Assembly: GCA_016873215.1 (NCBI GenBank)
Contig: VGXU01000008.1
Span: 1 to 63,551, forward strand
Reading direction: 5' to 3'
Length of the DNA: 63,551 bases
Origin: Planctomycetota bacterium
Lineage (GTDB): Bacteria; Planctomycetota; Phycisphaerae; Sedimentisphaerales; Anaerohalosphaeraceae
A program made the translations under genes and the position numbers. The notes below the pieces were generated by a model, which saw only the letters and a list, made by a program, of their open reading frames with translations, made no database searches and was not told the DNA's origin. How positions within the stretch are numbered: the stretch's first letter is position 1; every line of letters starts with the position of its first letter. Positions 1 to 7,461 of the stretch are shown in pieces.

Positions 1-136
1 GTTGTTCCATAACACAGGTTTCCTGCCAGGACATCGTTGAGGCCCTCCGCTTTTTGAGGACCATTTTATTCCATTGTGTTACCCATGTCCTTAGCATAAT
101 ATGTTACCTATGTTATCAGTTTGTACCTTCGGGCCA

Positions 137-156
137 CCTCCCCTTAAAAGGGGAGG
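137..156. repeat. Perfect 7-bp hairpin, intergenic
   Basis: The arms CCTCCCC (137-143) and GGGGAGG (150-156) pair perfectly around a TTAAAA loop. It is the first of three GC-rich palindromes packed into the 240 bp left of folP. There is no U-tract on either strand, so a simple intrinsic terminator is not supported. I see no gene in positions 1-241. Confidence 0.5.
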
Positions 157-184
157 AATCATAAGAAGGGGATCGCTCTTTATT

Positions 185-204
185 CCACGCCCTTACGGGC
201 GTGG
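185..204. repeat. Perfect 8-bp hairpin, intergenic
   Basis: The arms CCACGCCC (185-192) and GGGCGTGG (197-204) pair perfectly around a TTAC loop. It lies between the 137-156 hairpin and the folP stop. It may be a dispersed palindrome or help end folP transcription; no U-run is visible. Confidence 0.5.
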
Positions 205-217
205 CTATAACATATCA

Positions 218-230
218 CCCCCTGCGGGGG
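218..230. repeat. CCCCC-TGC-GGGGG hairpin behind folP
   Basis: A five-pair GC stem with a TGC loop lies 11 bp past the folP stop on the minus strand. A very similar CAGCCC-TGC-GGGCTG hairpin lies just past the pdxB stop at 1161-1175. The placement suggests a role at 3' ends, but neither has a U-tract. Confidence 0.4.
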
Positions 231-241
231 CTGAGAAAATT

Positions 242-1102
242 TCACTTATCACCAATGACGGCGCTGGCGATTTTGACAACATCGGTCATCTGGGCGACAT
301 CGTGGACGCGGACGATGGATGCGCCTTTGGCGACGGCCATGGCGACGGTCGCGGCCGTGCCGAAAATGCGGTCGGCGGGGACGTCTTTGGCGGTAATCTG
401 GCCGATAAAGCGTTTTCGGCTGGTACCGGCCAGGACGCGATAGCCGGTATTTACAAATTCGTCGAGATGGCGCAGCAGCGAGAGGTTATGCTCGGTCGTT
501 TTTCCAAAGCCGAAGCCGGGGTCGATGAAAATACGCTCTTTTGGGATGCCGGCCTGTTCGGCGAAGGCGGCCCGCCGGAGGAGATAATCTTTGACTTCGG
601 CGACGACGTTTTTGTAGTGCGGATTCTGCTGCATTGTCGCGGGCGTTCCCTGGATGTGCATCAGAATCACGGGGAGCTGCTTTTCGGCGGCGAGTTTTGC
701 CATTTTCGCATCCGACAGGGCGGTGATGTCGTTGATGATATTTGCCCCGCCGGCGACAGCGGCGGCGGCGACGGTCGGATTGAAAGTGTCGATGCTGATG
801 GGAATATCCGATTGCTTTCGCAGGGCCTCGACAGCCGGGACGACGCGGCGGATTTGTTCTTCGGCAGCGATGGGTTGAGCGCCGGGGCGTGTGGATTCGG
901 CGCCAATATCGATAATTGCGGCGCCGGCGTGCAGCATTTCAAGGCCGTGCGAAACCGCTTTTTCGGCGGAGTCGTATAGGCCGCCGTCGCTGAACGAATC
1001 GGGCGTGATATTTAAAATGCCCATGATGAGGCAGCCGGGGGAGAAGTCCAGCTTGCCTGTCGGCCAAGTGATCGTGTTTTGGAGCGATTGTCGATTTATC
1101 AT
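242..1102 (-). CDS. folP: Dihydropteroate synthase
   Basis: Cytosolic folate-synthesis enzyme joining the pterin pyrophosphate to p-aminobenzoate. The 286-residue product has the full length of the TIM-barrel family. The family motifs are all visible in order: MGILNITPDSFSDGG from residue 27, IDIGAESTRPGA, NDITAL, DPGFGFGKTTEHN, GTSRKRFI and a C-terminal RVHDV. The start at 1102 has no Shine-Dalgarno sequence; a TATACA box ends only 8 nt upstream, so the message could be nearly leaderless. No other folate gene is adjacent. pdxB lies upstream on the same strand, 75 bp away. The identification is secure. Confidence 0.96.
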   Translation of the reverse strand: MINRQSLQNTITWPTGKLDFSPGCLIMGILNITPDSFSDGGLYDSAEKAVSHGLEMLHAGAAIIDIGAESTRPGAQPIAAEEQIRRVVPAVEALRKQSDIPISIDTFNPTVAAAAVAGGANIINDITALSDAKMAKLAAEKQLPVILMHIQGTPATMQQNPHYKNVVAEVKDYLLRRAAFAEQAGIPKERIFIDPGFGFGKTTEHNLSLLRHLDEFVNTGYRVLAGTSRKRFIGQITAKDVPADRIFGTAATVAMAVAKGASIVRVHDVAQMTDVVKIASAVIGDK

Positions 1103-1160
1103 ATCAACACTGTATAAGAGACAAAGTTAAAAGTAAAAAGGTAAAAGGCAAAATTAAGGA

Positions 1161-1175
1161 CAGCCCTGCGGGCTG
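1161..1175. repeat. CAGCCC-TGC-GGGCTG hairpin behind pdxB
   Basis: A six-pair stem with a TGC loop begins 3 bp beyond the pdxB stop codon, between pdxB and folP. It resembles the hairpin behind folP in sequence and placement. It may stabilise the pdxB 3' end or be a dispersed repeat. Confidence 0.4.
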
Positions 1176-1177
1176 AA

Positions 1178-2335
1178 CTATTCTCTATTTATCTGGAAGC
1201 CGAGGCCGGACAATTTTTTCGCTAACGTCGAGTTTGCATCCGGCAGAAAAACTTTTGTATTTTGAAATTCGCGCCGCTGGGGATAATTTTTGCGCAGGAA
1301 GTCGAAAAATTCGCCGCGTTTACCGGGTTCCTGCAGGAGGATTTCGCGGGTGTTGAAATCATCGCGATTGATGACGTACACGGCCTGAACGGTGTTATGA
1401 ATGACCTGTTCTTCGCTGAGGGCGAGGTCTTCGTGGGTGATGTGGATTTCGGCGACCTTCGGGGGCGGCAGAAAATCGGCGGCGGTATGTTCCGGCCGGA
1501 GCTTGAAATAATCGCAGAGGGCGTTGTAAATCATAATCATTCCTGCGACTTTACCGTCGAAGGAATAGCCCGCGATGTGCGGCGTGGACAAATCCACATT
1601 TTGCAGGAGTTCGGGGTCGATATTGGGTTCGTTTTCCCATACGTCGAGGGCGACGCCGGCGAGTTTTTTGTCCTGCATTGCCTGTTTGAGTGCGGCGGTT
1701 TCCATTACGGAACCGCGTGAGGTATTAAGGAAAAAGGCACCTTTTTTGAGGCGGGCGAAAAACGCCGCGTCGGCCAGATGATACGTTTTATCGGGGCCGG
1801 TTTTGGTCAGGGGCGTATGCAGGGTGACGAAATCGCAGGCGAAGACTTCATCGAGCGGGCGATATTTGGCATCCCCTGTCTTGCGGGCCAGAGGCGGATC
1901 GTTGAGGACGTATTTCATTCCGAGGGCGGCGCATTTGACGGCAACCCTGGAGCCGACGTTGCCGACTCCGACGATGCCGATGGAAAGGCCAGCCAGTTCG
2001 AATTTGTATTTTTTGCCGAGAGCCAGCAGGGCGGCAACGATGTATTCGGCGACGCTGTTGGCGTTTGAGCCGGGGGCGGAGGCGAAGCCGATATTTTTTC
2101 GGGCGAGGTAATCGCGGTCGATGTGTTCGAAGCCGATGGTGGCGGTGGCGACGAATTTTACGGGGCCGGCGGTCAGCAGGTTCTCGTTAACTTTGGTGAC
2201 GCTGCGTACCAGCAGGGCGTCGGCATCGGCGAGGATTTCGGGCGTGATTTGTCTGCCGGAGCACAGCGTGACATCGCCGGTGTGGGCGAAACATTCCTGC
2301 ACGAACGGGATATTCTGGTCAGCGATAATTTTCAT
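1178..2335 (-). CDS. pdxB: 4-phosphoerythronate dehydrogenase (PdxB)
   Basis: NAD-dependent 2-hydroxyacid dehydrogenase that oxidises 4-phospho-D-erythronate in the DXP-dependent route to pyridoxal phosphate. The 385-residue protein begins MKIIADQNIPFVQE and carries the PdxB-typical stretches RSVTKVNENLL, ATIGFEHID and APGSNANSVAEYI. It then has a GIVGVGNVGSRV dinucleotide site, the NTSRGSVM arginine loop, a WENEP glutamate and the TPHIAGYSFDGK histidine motif. The last 90 residues match the PdxB dimerisation region in length. SerA or another hydroxyacid dehydrogenase is the alternative, but the N-terminus and HIAG...DGK favour PdxB. The start has AAGGA upstream and a good promoter. Confidence 0.88.
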   Translation of the reverse strand: MKIIADQNIPFVQECFAHTGDVTLCSGRQITPEILADADALLVRSVTKVNENLLTAGPVKFVATATIGFEHIDRDYLARKNIGFASAPGSNANSVAEYIVAALLALGKKYKFELAGLSIGIVGVGNVGSRVAVKCAALGMKYVLNDPPLARKTGDAKYRPLDEVFACDFVTLHTPLTKTGPDKTYHLADAAFFARLKKGAFFLNTSRGSVMETAALKQAMQDKKLAGVALDVWENEPNIDPELLQNVDLSTPHIAGYSFDGKVAGMIMIYNALCDYFKLRPEHTAADFLPPPKVAEIHITHEDLALSEEQVIHNTVQAVYVINRDDFNTREILLQEPGKRGEFFDFLRKNYPQRREFQNTKVFLPDANSTLAKKLSGLGFQINRE

Positions 2336-2367
2336 ACGGTTTCCTTACGGTATATTTGTACGGGGGT

Positions 2368-2396
2368 ATTGTATTGGCAATCGGTCGGCACGTCAA
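2368..2396 (-). promoter_or_regulatory. Promoter for pdxB
   Basis: Read on the minus strand: TTGACG (-35), a 17-nt spacer, then TACAAT (-10). The -10 box ends about 32 nt before the pdxB start, leaving a short leader with an AAGGA ribosome site. Confidence 0.65.
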
Positions 2397-2418
2397 TTTT
2401 CTTGTTGGGCGTCGTCTC

Positions 2419-2447
2419 TTGCCAAAACGGGGCAAACGCCGTACACT
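2419..2447 (+). promoter_or_regulatory. Promoter for the MATE exporter gene
   Basis: TTGCCA (-35), a 17-nt spacer and TACACT (-10) lie 31 bp before the ATG at 2479. This supports the 2479 start over the longer reading frame that begins at 2356, which would precede the promoter. Confidence 0.55.
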
Positions 2448-2478
2448 GGTTCGCTTTCGATGTGGAATTATCGTTTTT

Positions 2479-3897
2479 ATGCAAAAACAAAATAAAGATA
2501 TTAACATCCCAGGGCCAAAACGGCTGAATCTGGAATTGCGGGATTTGAATAAGACGCTGGCGGCGCTGGCACTGCCGTCCATCGTGGAAAACAGTCTGTA
2601 TTCGCTGGTTTTTTTCAGCGATACGCTGATTGTCGGCTGGCTGCGGAATGAGGATTACCTGGCGGCGGCGGCTCTGGCTGGGATTATGATGTTCCTGTTC
2701 AACGCGCCGTTTATCGCGTTGTCGCTGTCGGCGACATCGATTGTCTCACGCAGTTGGGGTGAAGCCGCTTATGAAACGGCGAGGAAACACGCCGGCTGCG
2801 CGATGACGATTGGGTTTGTGCTGGCGGTTTTGCTGCTGGCGGCGGGGCTGCCCTTTGCCCGGCAGATTATCGTGTTTTTCGGAGCTTCCGAACAGGTGGC
2901 CGGGGTGGGGGAACATTATCTGCAAATCCTGCTGTTTTCCTGTCTGGGCGGGCTGCCGATGATGGTCAGCAATGGAATGCTGCGCGGGATGGGGAATACC
3001 TACGGGCCGATGCTGATTACGGCGGTGATGAACGTCATCAATATCATCGTCAGTATTATGCTGGCGTTCGGCATCTTTGCGCCGAAGCTGGGCTTTTACG
3101 GCGTGGCATGGGGGACGGTCATCGCCCGGTCGGTGGGGGTATTTCTGTCGATGGCGTTGCTGATCCGGCAGACGGGGCTGGGACTGCGATGGAGACATTT
3201 TTGGATGCTGAAAAAAAATGTGCTGGGGCGTATCTGGTATTTGGCGATGCCGGCGCTGGCGGAACGTGGACTTGGTTCGCTGAGTTATATGCTGTTTATG
3301 AAAATGGTGGCTCATCTGGGAATGACGCTGCTGGCGGCGCATAATGTGGCTATGCAGGTGGAAGCGATAGCGTTTATGCCGGCCTGGGGACTGGGGCTGG
3401 CGGCGACGACCATTACGGGACAATCCATCGGCGCGGGCCGAAAACGCATTGCCAAAATCGCCGTACGACGCATTTTAATCGCCGCCGGCATACTGACGGT
3501 TACCATAGGAATCTTTTTCGTGTCGTTCGGGCCGCAGATCGCGTCGATTTTCAAGGCTACGGAACAGGTCGTTCAATTGGCCGGGTTTGCCATTCGACTG
3601 GCGGCGCTGGAATTGCCGTTTCTGGCTGTCACGTTCATCTTCATCGGCGCCCTGCGCGGAGCGGGGGATACGAAATCGCCTTTGTATGTCTCTACTGTGA
3701 GCACGGCTATGTTTCGCTTAGGCGGGGTGTACCTGTTGTGTTATGTGTTTGGTCTTGGGCTGGCGGGGGTTTGGCTGGCGACAGCGGCGGACTGGGCGGC
3801 GCGATCGCTGGGATTAGGATGGGTTTTCAAACGTGAAGCGTGGGCTTTGCTGCATCAGAAAGAAAAAGCGCGGTTTGAGCCTCTGCGGAAAAGATAG
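2479..3897 (+). CDS. MATE family multidrug/cation efflux protein
   Basis: Inner-membrane exporter of the MATE (MatE/NorM) superfamily, which uses a Na+ or H+ gradient to expel cationic compounds. With the start at 2479 it is 472 residues, typical for the family, with about 12 hydrophobic segments in two halves. Conserved MATE-like stretches are visible: ALPSIVENSLYSLVFFSDTL near the start, SNGMLRGMGNTYGPM, and GALRGAGDTKSPL in the second half. A frame open back to 2356 adds 41 basic residues that precede the apparent promoter, so I reject that start. It stands alone and converges with the phosphoesterase gene. The substrate cannot be inferred. Confidence 0.92.
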   Translation: MQKQNKDINIPGPKRLNLELRDLNKTLAALALPSIVENSLYSLVFFSDTLIVGWLRNEDYLAAAALAGIMMFLFNAPFIALSLSATSIVSRSWGEAAYETARKHAGCAMTIGFVLAVLLLAAGLPFARQIIVFFGASEQVAGVGEHYLQILLFSCLGGLPMMVSNGMLRGMGNTYGPMLITAVMNVINIIVSIMLAFGIFAPKLGFYGVAWGTVIARSVGVFLSMALLIRQTGLGLRWRHFWMLKKNVLGRIWYLAMPALAERGLGSLSYMLFMKMVAHLGMTLLAAHNVAMQVEAIAFMPAWGLGLAATTITGQSIGAGRKRIAKIAVRRILIAAGILTVTIGIFFVSFGPQIASIFKATEQVVQLAGFAIRLAALELPFLAVTFIFIGALRGAGDTKSPLYVSTVSTAMFRLGGVYLLCYVFGLGLAGVWLATAADWAARSLGLGWVFKREAWALLHQKEKARFEPLRKR

Positions 3898-3918
3898 ATT
3901 CAAAAGCAACCGTGCCGG

Positions 3919-4857
3919 TCAGGGCGCTGCTTTGGGGATGATTTCAAAAACGGCGATTTCCGGCCGGGACAGAAATCGTATCCGAGGGCCATAGCCGGTC
4001 ATGCCGATACCGCGATTGGTATAGACCGGAATGCCATAATAGTCATGTAAACCCTGCACATATTCACCGCCGATATTTGGACTGACAACAGAACCGACAA
4101 AAGGCAGCGCAACCTGGCCGCCGTGGGTATGGCCGCACAGGTACAGGTCAACCGGAAGGCCTTTGAGCCAATAGACAAAATCCGGTGTGTGAAATAAAAA
4201 CACGGTAAAAGATGCGGGTTTAAGTTGTTTAATCACAGGCCAACTGTGCGGGCCCTGCAGATAATCCAGCCCGGCGATGCAGAACGGTTGGCCGTCCTTT
4301 TCGAGAAACCGCACATCCTGATTTAAGACATCAAACCCCGTCCCTGTGAAGCGGTCGAGGCTGGTCATGCGCTGAGTATCCCAGTTGCCGGTGACGGCGA
4401 ACTTGCCGATAGAGGCGTGAAGGCCTGTCATCGTGCTGCGAAATAGTTCCAGGCCGGCGGGAGAATTAATAGCGTCGCCGGTAAAGACGATAATATCCGG
4501 ATTAAGCGGATTGATGAATTCAGCCAGCAGGGGCTCAAGACGGGGGGTTTTGTCGCAGTGCAGGTCGGAAATCTGCACAATTCGAAGCGAGGTATTTTTC
4601 AGCTTATCGGTTTCAATGCGAATGGTATTAATTTGAATATTGTAGGGTTCAATCAGATAACCGTAACAGGCACAGGCGATTCCCGCAATCGCAACAATGT
4701 GAATAATTATCATACAAGGGCTGGTCAGGAGATGTACCGCCTGCGGATGGCGGCGGCGCTGAAAATACCGGATAATTCGATAAATTTCAACGAAATAGAC
4801 AGCGATGATAACCAGGGCAAACAGCCGTGCGGGCCAAATCATAGAGAGCATATCCAT
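3919..4857 (-). CDS. Membrane-anchored calcineurin-like metallophosphoesterase
   Basis: A predicted binuclear-metal phosphoesterase tethered to the membrane. Two hydrophobic segments (about residues 8-28 and 48-68) precede a calcineurin-fold domain. That domain has the metal-ligand motifs in order: ISDLHCD, FTGDAIN, GNWDTQ (a GNHD variant with Trp for His), FHTPD and GHTHGGQ. The layout resembles YkuE-type enzymes, some of which act on lipid pyrophosphates; the substrate here is unknown. It starts 3 bp after the DUF1638 gene and is surely co-transcribed with it. Confidence 0.88.
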   Translation of the reverse strand: MDMLSMIWPARLFALVIIAVYFVEIYRIIRYFQRRRHPQAVHLLTSPCMIIIHIVAIAGIACACYGYLIEPYNIQINTIRIETDKLKNTSLRIVQISDLHCDKTPRLEPLLAEFINPLNPDIIVFTGDAINSPAGLELFRSTMTGLHASIGKFAVTGNWDTQRMTSLDRFTGTGFDVLNQDVRFLEKDGQPFCIAGLDYLQGPHSWPVIKQLKPASFTVFLFHTPDFVYWLKGLPVDLYLCGHTHGGQVALPFVGSVVSPNIGGEYVQGLHDYYGIPVYTNRGIGMTGYGPRIRFLSRPEIAVFEIIPKAAP

Positions 4858-4860
4858 CGC

Positions 4861-5577
4861 TTACATTGCCTTGATGATGTCAGGTTGGGTCAGGTCTTCA
4901 CAAATCACTTCACCGGGCTGTACGATGAGAAAATCCTGCTCGTTCCAAAGGCCATCCGCCAGCCGCTGCATGAGGCTGGAGTTGCCGGCAACACAATCAT
5001 ATTGCCAGCCCAGGTAGTCGGCGCATTGGCGCGTATAGTCTTTCTGCTGAGCCGCCTCGGACATATCCCAGTCCACATAGACTGCCCAGTTGTACTCCTT
5101 CATCCAGCCTTGCTCCATCTCCAGCAGGTAGGCGGCATTGTCAGAGCCGAATTTTTCAGTGTATTCTGCAAGCAAGGCTTCATAACGTTCTTTGCCGGGC
5201 ATGGTCTTAGTTCGAATCCAGCCGTCACTGTACCAATAGACTCCGCGATGGGTGTCAATATAGCGCTGGTATGCGTCTTTAGAACCCAGCAGCAGTGTAA
5301 TGCAATCGTGAGCTTTGGGAACGACCATCTTGATTTTCGATGTCAGCCCGAGGATGCCGTTGCCGCACAGACCATAACCCAGCAAAATGGCATCATAAGG
5401 ATTGCCCTGAGCATCAACGGTTTTGTTAAGTTCACTTTGGACTTCGGCACACAGGATTTGCGGCGTATTATGCAAACCCTGCTGCATCAGCACCACATCG
5501 ACAATATGCGGGCTGCGTGACGCGCAAAAATACGCTTCTTTTTCCACGACCTTACAGATAATCCATTTGAATCGCAT
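4861..5577 (-). CDS. DUF1638 family protein
   Basis: A 238-residue cytosolic protein matching the DUF1638 family, known mostly from methanogens and other anaerobes near corrinoid or methyltransferase genes. The recognisable features are a CKVVEKEAYFCA-like opening, the glycine/cysteine turn ILLGYGLCGNGI near residue 65-80, and VVPKAHDCITLLLGS. The activity is unknown. Downstream, with a 3-bp gap, is the phosphoesterase gene. There is no Shine-Dalgarno sequence; a perfect TATAAT ends 7 nt before the ATG, suggesting a leaderless mRNA. Confidence 0.85.
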   Translation of the reverse strand: MRFKWIICKVVEKEAYFCASRSPHIVDVVLMQQGLHNTPQILCAEVQSELNKTVDAQGNPYDAILLGYGLCGNGILGLTSKIKMVVPKAHDCITLLLGSKDAYQRYIDTHRGVYWYSDGWIRTKTMPGKERYEALLAEYTEKFGSDNAAYLLEMEQGWMKEYNWAVYVDWDMSEAAQQKDYTRQCADYLGWQYDCVAGNSSLMQRLADGLWNEQDFLIVQPGEVICEDLTQPDIIKAM

Positions 5578-5584
5578 GGCAGGT

Positions 5585-5590
5585 ATTATA
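5585..5590 (-). promoter_or_regulatory. TATAAT -10 box directly before the DUF1638 start
   Basis: A perfect TATAAT on the minus strand ends 7 nt before the ATG at 5577, so initiation would fall at or next to the start codon. A TGTTGA-like -35 can be placed 17 nt upstream. The box overlaps the spacer after the upstream gene's terminator. Confidence 0.55.
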
Positions 5591-5614
5591 ATGGAATCCC
5601 GGCTTTTTCAACAG

Positions 5615-5653
5615 AAAAAAAAGGCCGGGGTTTAAGAGCCCAACCCCGACCTT
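5615..5653 (-). terminator. Rho-independent terminator of the 5678-6361 gene
   Basis: On the minus strand a 12-pair stem (one G-U pair) with a 9-nt loop is followed by eight U residues. Arms are 5642-5653 and 5621-5632. It lies 25 bp beyond the stop at 5678 and separates that gene from the DUF1638 operon. Confidence 0.88.
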
Positions 5654-5677
5654 ATATCAGACAGGCAATGACGAAAA

Positions 5678-6361
5678 TCAGTGTTTTTGGATGTATTCTC
5701 TGGCGGGAACGAGACTGTCCACCAGCTTGTGAAAATCTTCCTCAGAGACCGGGCCATTGATCGCCAGAGCCATATAGGTGTCCGAGGGTGTTTTGATGAT
5801 GACACCACAGCGATTTTCCACAGGTTCAAATCCGCTGGCCTTGATGGAAAATTCAGTCCACCATTTTTCACTTTCACCGGTATGATACATTTCAAATCCC
5901 CGGACAGAACTATAACTGGCCGGCCAGTGCTGTCCGTTTTCTTCCATTTTTTTTACTATCCCGGTATGGTAACGGGTCAAACTGGGCATCTGAGACAAAA
6001 TGATGTTTCGGCTATCCTTTGCCGGATAGATGGTATTGAACATCAGACTTGTGCTGCTGCCTTCATCAGGGCCGCTGCTGATTTGACCATCCGAGGTCCA
6101 GGCCGGATTGATGGAGAAGATATAGGTTTCAAAGTCCGCCGTGCGAACCATCTGTTCAACGGAGATGTTGGCGCTAAACATATCCGAACGGATCAATACA
6201 GATGCCGAAACAGCAGGCGTCTTTTTTTCTTCCACCTCTTTCAAATCCCACGACAAAGCGGCGGTAGTGACAGTCTGCATTGAAACCCGTTTGATATTCA
6301 TTGTGGGCTGATTTTCGACGACACATTGAATTTCATAGATGATGTTGTCCTCAATGCCCAC
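5678..6361 (-). CDS. Hypothetical protein, probably missing its natural N-terminus
   Basis: I do not recognise a family for this 227-residue protein. The only start available in frame is a GTG at 6361 with no ribosome site. Directly upstream in another frame is a short reading frame with a good ribosome site that looks like the missing amino end. The body is soluble-looking, beta-rich and Ser/Thr-rich, with a Trp-rich region in its C-terminal half. A strong terminator follows the stop. Most likely this is the extracytoplasmic part of a membrane-anchored protein broken by a frameshift near 6361, or a sequencing error there. If translated alone its level should be low. Confidence 0.5.
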   Translation of the reverse strand: MGIEDNIIYEIQCVVENQPTMNIKRVSMQTVTTAALSWDLKEVEEKKTPAVSASVLIRSDMFSANISVEQMVRTADFETYIFSINPAWTSDGQISSGPDEGSSTSLMFNTIYPAKDSRNIILSQMPSLTRYHTGIVKKMEENGQHWPASYSSVRGFEMYHTGESEKWWTEFSIKASGFEPVENRCGVIIKTPSDTYMALAINGPVSEEDFHKLVDSLVPAREYIQKH

Positions 6362-6491
6362 TTGCCGCGATTGCGGCCGGTGCTATTTTATTTTTCATTA
6401 TTATTCTCCACGGATTTTGTCGAACAGTTCGAGCGGCAAACTTCTGATTGTCCATGACTGCGAAGCAATCGTCCATTGTCCGCTGATCCAT
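6351..6491 (-). pseudogene. N-terminal fragment with NPWRIIMKN pre-membrane motif, out of frame with 5678-6361
   Basis: A 46-codon frame starts at ATG 6491 (MDQRTMDDCF...), passes through NPWRIIMKNKIAPAAIAA and stops at 6351 after overlapping the next frame. An alternative ATG at 6398 has GGAG well placed upstream. The pattern 'short acidic segment, then WRIIMK, then an Ala/Ile-rich membrane helix' is one I associate with planctomycete membrane-anchored proteins. Joining it with a one-base shift to the 5678-6361 frame gives one continuous protein. The membrane helix is unusually short, so a small deletion is also possible. Confidence 0.5.
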
Positions 6492-6601
6492 TCGGTCGGA
6501 AATGTTGGGGTTTAACTCTTTAATCTGTTTAACAATCTTTTAAAAGACTTCTCAACCGGTCTATGATATGACGGACAATCGCAAAATTTAATATAAATCA
6601 G

Positions 6602-6630
6602 TTGACTAAATTATTTGGTAAATATATAAT
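6602..6630 (+). promoter_or_regulatory. Promoter for the IclR regulator and probably the uronate cluster
   Basis: TTGACT (-35), a 17-nt spacer and a perfect TATAAT (-10). Transcription would start near 6637, about 23 nt before the regulator's ATG. No other comparable promoter is visible between here and eda. Confidence 0.65.
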
Positions 6631-6650
6631 TATCCACATTAGAATATAGA

Positions 6651-6666
6651 GTTTCATATATGGAAC
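6651..6666. promoter_or_regulatory. Candidate operator over the regulator's start codon
   Basis: GTTTC-ATATAT-GGAAC is an imperfect 16-bp palindrome (one mismatched pair) sitting on the ATG at 6660, about 14 bp after the expected transcription start. Its TTTCA half resembles KdgR-type operators. It may mediate autoregulation; this is inference. Confidence 0.35.
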
Positions 6667-7415
6667 AATATCTGACGCCCAACTTGGTTAAGGCACTTGA
6701 TGTCCTTAAATTGCTTGCTGAAAATGAGCAGGGACTGAGCTCATCCGACATTGAAAAACGGATATCAATAGCAAGAACGACGGCATTTCGCATTCTTAAA
6801 TCCCTATGTCATAAAGAGATGGCACAAAAACGAGGGGGTCTTTATTTTGCCGGGCCTATGCTTTATGAGGTCGGTTTACAGGCATTAAGCAGGTTGCCTT
6901 TAAGACAGCGTGCGGTTCCAGTGTTGCAGGAATTAACCCGCCGGACGGGCCATACGTCGCATTTGGCCGTGCCAAGCGGGTGGCATTCGCTGATTCTGGA
7001 GGTCTGCGACAGTTCGGCTCCGATTCGTGTGGCGTCGCGGTCGGGAACACTGGCGGATTTGCATCGTTCGGCTACGGGCAAGATTTTTCTGAGTTATCTG
7101 TACCGCGACAGACTCGATGAATTTTATGCCGAAGTCAAGCCGCAGGCCCGGACGGGAAAAACCATCATTAATATTGCGTCGTTAAGGAAAATGACGGGGG
7201 AAGTGCCCGAACAGGGTTTTGCAATAGATAATGAGGAATACCACGCCGGGGTACGCTGCGTGGCGGCGCCGGTTTTTGATATGCAAAAACAGGTTATCGC
7301 CGCGATCGGAATTACCGGGCCGGCGATAGAGATTTCATTTGAGATGATTCCGTCTTTGAGTAAAATTGTCATTGCCTCCGCGACGGACCTTTCGCGGTCG
7401 CTTGGCAAAGAGTAA
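6660..7415 (+). CDS. IclR family transcriptional regulator of uronate catabolism (KdgR-like)
   Basis: A 251-residue IclR-type DNA-binding protein. Residues 8-65 form the winged helix-turn-helix (LKLLAENEQGLSSSDIEKR...ARTTAFRILKSL), and residues 75-245 the effector-binding IclR domain with the usual conserved end (GVRCVAAPVFD, IGITGPA). It stands 46 bp before the GH105 gene and in the same direction as kduI, kduD, kdgK and eda. It is therefore probably their repressor, relieved by 2-keto-3-deoxygluconate as in enterobacterial KdgR. There is no clear ribosome site. The target assignment rests on context only. Confidence 0.88.
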   Translation: MEQYLTPNLVKALDVLKLLAENEQGLSSSDIEKRISIARTTAFRILKSLCHKEMAQKRGGLYFAGPMLYEVGLQALSRLPLRQRAVPVLQELTRRTGHTSHLAVPSGWHSLILEVCDSSAPIRVASRSGTLADLHRSATGKIFLSYLYRDRLDEFYAEVKPQARTGKTIINIASLRKMTGEVPEQGFAIDNEEYHAGVRCVAAPVFDMQKQVIAAIGITGPAIEISFEMIPSLSKIVIASATDLSRSLGKE

Positions 7416-7461
7416 ATGGCTGACATAAAAGGATTTATTGACCTATTACAGGGAGACAGGC

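Noticed and set aside
101-979. A 292-codon plus-strand frame at the left edge
   Set aside because: It lies over folP in antisense, and its first part runs through intergenic palindromes. It has no recognisable motifs.
1110-1122. TGTATAAGAGACA, identical to 13 bases of the Tn5 mosaic end used in sequencing adapters
   Set aside because: The match stops on both sides, the flanking genes continue normally, and the stretch is a plausible natural upstream region of folP. I see no sign of a chimeric join.
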